Below, one piece after another: positions 44,804-45,723 of a stretch of DNA of 45,723 nt. Origin of the DNA: Camillea tinctor. Its lineage: Eukaryota; Ascomycota; Sordariomycetes; Xylariales; Xylariaceae. How positions within the stretch are numbered: the first letter of the stretch is position 1; each line of letters begins with the position of its first letter. Location: NCBI GenBank assembly GCA_022578605.1, contig MU394172.1, forward strand, positions 1 through 45,723. The letters are read 5' to 3'. Below the pieces are notes generated by a model, which searched no databases, had not been told where the DNA came from, and saw only the letters and a program-made list of their open reading frames with translations. The position numbers and the translations under genes were made by a program.

Positions 44804-45630
44804 CGTGGGCTGAGAGTTGCTTTGCCGCTTTGGTTTTTCTTATCTTTTTCTATGACGGCGACAGTGCTAGCGACTGTGTCCGTGTCAAATTCCTAAAACA
44901 TGTATGGATAGGTGGGATGTGGATGGACGGGAAAGAAGCGAGCGTGAGAACAAAGCGTTGACCTCGGGTAATAAGATGGATTAGAAATAAGTACGTCAGT
45001 AATAAGTGAGTGGGTGAATGAGTGTAAGTCGTTGGCTTGCGCTAGTAAATACAATGTCGTGTCGTCATGATCATGTCGTGACCAGGAAGTCTTTCGGTTG
45101 CCCTGTTGGTCCGGCTTGCACCAACACTGGAGTTGTGAAGAAATAAATTGATCTTGTAAGAGAAAAAAATGTATTCGGGAAATGAAGAAGAAAGAAAGAA
45201 AGGATGATAATATGATAATATGTTAAACGTTAAACCTAATTTATTTCTCCTGGTGTGACAAGATGAAACTCAAGATTGATCTTCTTTTTTCCTTCAAGTC
45301 GAATGTCTATGTTGCAGACTTGGGGGGGGGAGAGAGAAATATTAGAGAAACCATAGAGGTTACCGTTACATACAAAACTAGTTAGGTACCTTCTCCAATT
45401 CCCAACCCCACGATTGTTCCTGTAATCAATTGCATCGGAATGCCCTTTTCGAAAGATAAAAAAGAAAACCGGCCACAAGCTATTGATGTACAAAGACGAC
45501 GACAGAGATCAGGTATCTTCCCCCTTTGTGTTATGTTGAAAGTTACGGAAGAGGTAGTATGTAAGCAGGTAACCATACACCGAAACAACCTTAACCTTGT
45601 AGGAAGGAGGTATGTACGTACGGAGTAATG
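44804..45630. other. Promoter region of the Lam-type gene
   Basis: Upstream of the minus-strand start at 44803. No supported ORF and no clear TATA. The right end abuts the pogo-like terminal repeat. Confidence 0.6.
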
Positions 45631-45723
45631 TACAGTAAACCCTCTCTATAACGATTATGTTCCATAACGATATCTCCCCATAACGATACAACTTGCTGTA
45701 CACACCCATTTTTACATATAATA
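45631..45723. mobile_element. End of a pogo/Tigger-like DNA transposon or derived MITE, cut by the window edge
   Basis: A TA dinucleotide (45631-45632), the usual Tc1/mariner-superfamily target duplication, is followed by CAGTAAACCCTCTCTATAACG, a form typical of pogo/Tigger-type terminal inverted repeats. Behind it ATAACGAT recurs three times at about 17-19 bp spacing, a sub-terminal repeat like transposase-binding sites. The element runs off the right edge, so its length, coding capacity and other end are unknown. Confidence 0.62.

Overview
The window is nuclear DNA of a filamentous ascomycete (Pezizomycotina). The class Sordariomycetes is my inference from gene content and intron style, not a proven placement. 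The evidence is: short introns (about 47-120 nt) with GTAAGT/GTATGT donors and CTAAC or CTGAC branch sites; fungus-specific families (LysM effector, Clr5-domain protein, DUF1774 protein, Bre2/CclA, Lam-type sterol transporter, Nse1); an intron-bearing tRNA-Arg(CCU); and an extremely AT-rich block that looks RIP-mutated.

Layout. 1-2170 is almost pure A+T with no genes. 2290-3880 is a decayed tandem repeat carrying two small cysteine-rich ORFs that share a TATA box, leader and cysteine spacing. 3.9-7.4 kb has no convincing gene. A secreted two-LysM protein lies at 7369-8120 (-). After 4 kb of gene-poor DNA comes a HIRAN/SNF2/RING/helicase ATPase (12231-15416, -). Cysteine dioxygenase is at 17490-18340 (-), a Clr5-domain protein at 22137-23900 (-), and a long non-coding stretch follows to 28.98 kb. 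From there genes are dense: DUF1774 membrane protein (28984-30077, +), AcpS-type phosphopantetheinyl transferase (30868-31560, +), Bre2/Ash2-like COMPASS subunit (32105-34065, +), a single-pass membrane protein (34894-36204, -), Nse1 (37240-38295, -), tRNA-Arg(CCU) (39493-39623, +) and a Lam/Ysp-type GRAM-VASt protein (40543-44803, -). The right edge enters a pogo/Tigger-like terminal inverted repeat at 45633.

The genes do not form one pathway. Three act on chromatin or genome stability (SNF2/HIRAN/RING, Bre2, Nse1), two are metabolic (Cys dioxygenase, holo-ACP synthase), one moves sterols at membrane contacts, and one is a probable host-interaction effector near the AT-rich block. I found no gene cluster, CRISPR or clear new multi-gene system. 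The least described items are the tandem cysteine-rich gene pair beside the AT-rich block, a possible cassette exon inside the Clr5 domain, and two overlapping open frames near 24.6-25.1 kb. Exon coordinates were derived by hand from splice signals and reading-frame continuity. All spliced gene models close without internal stops.
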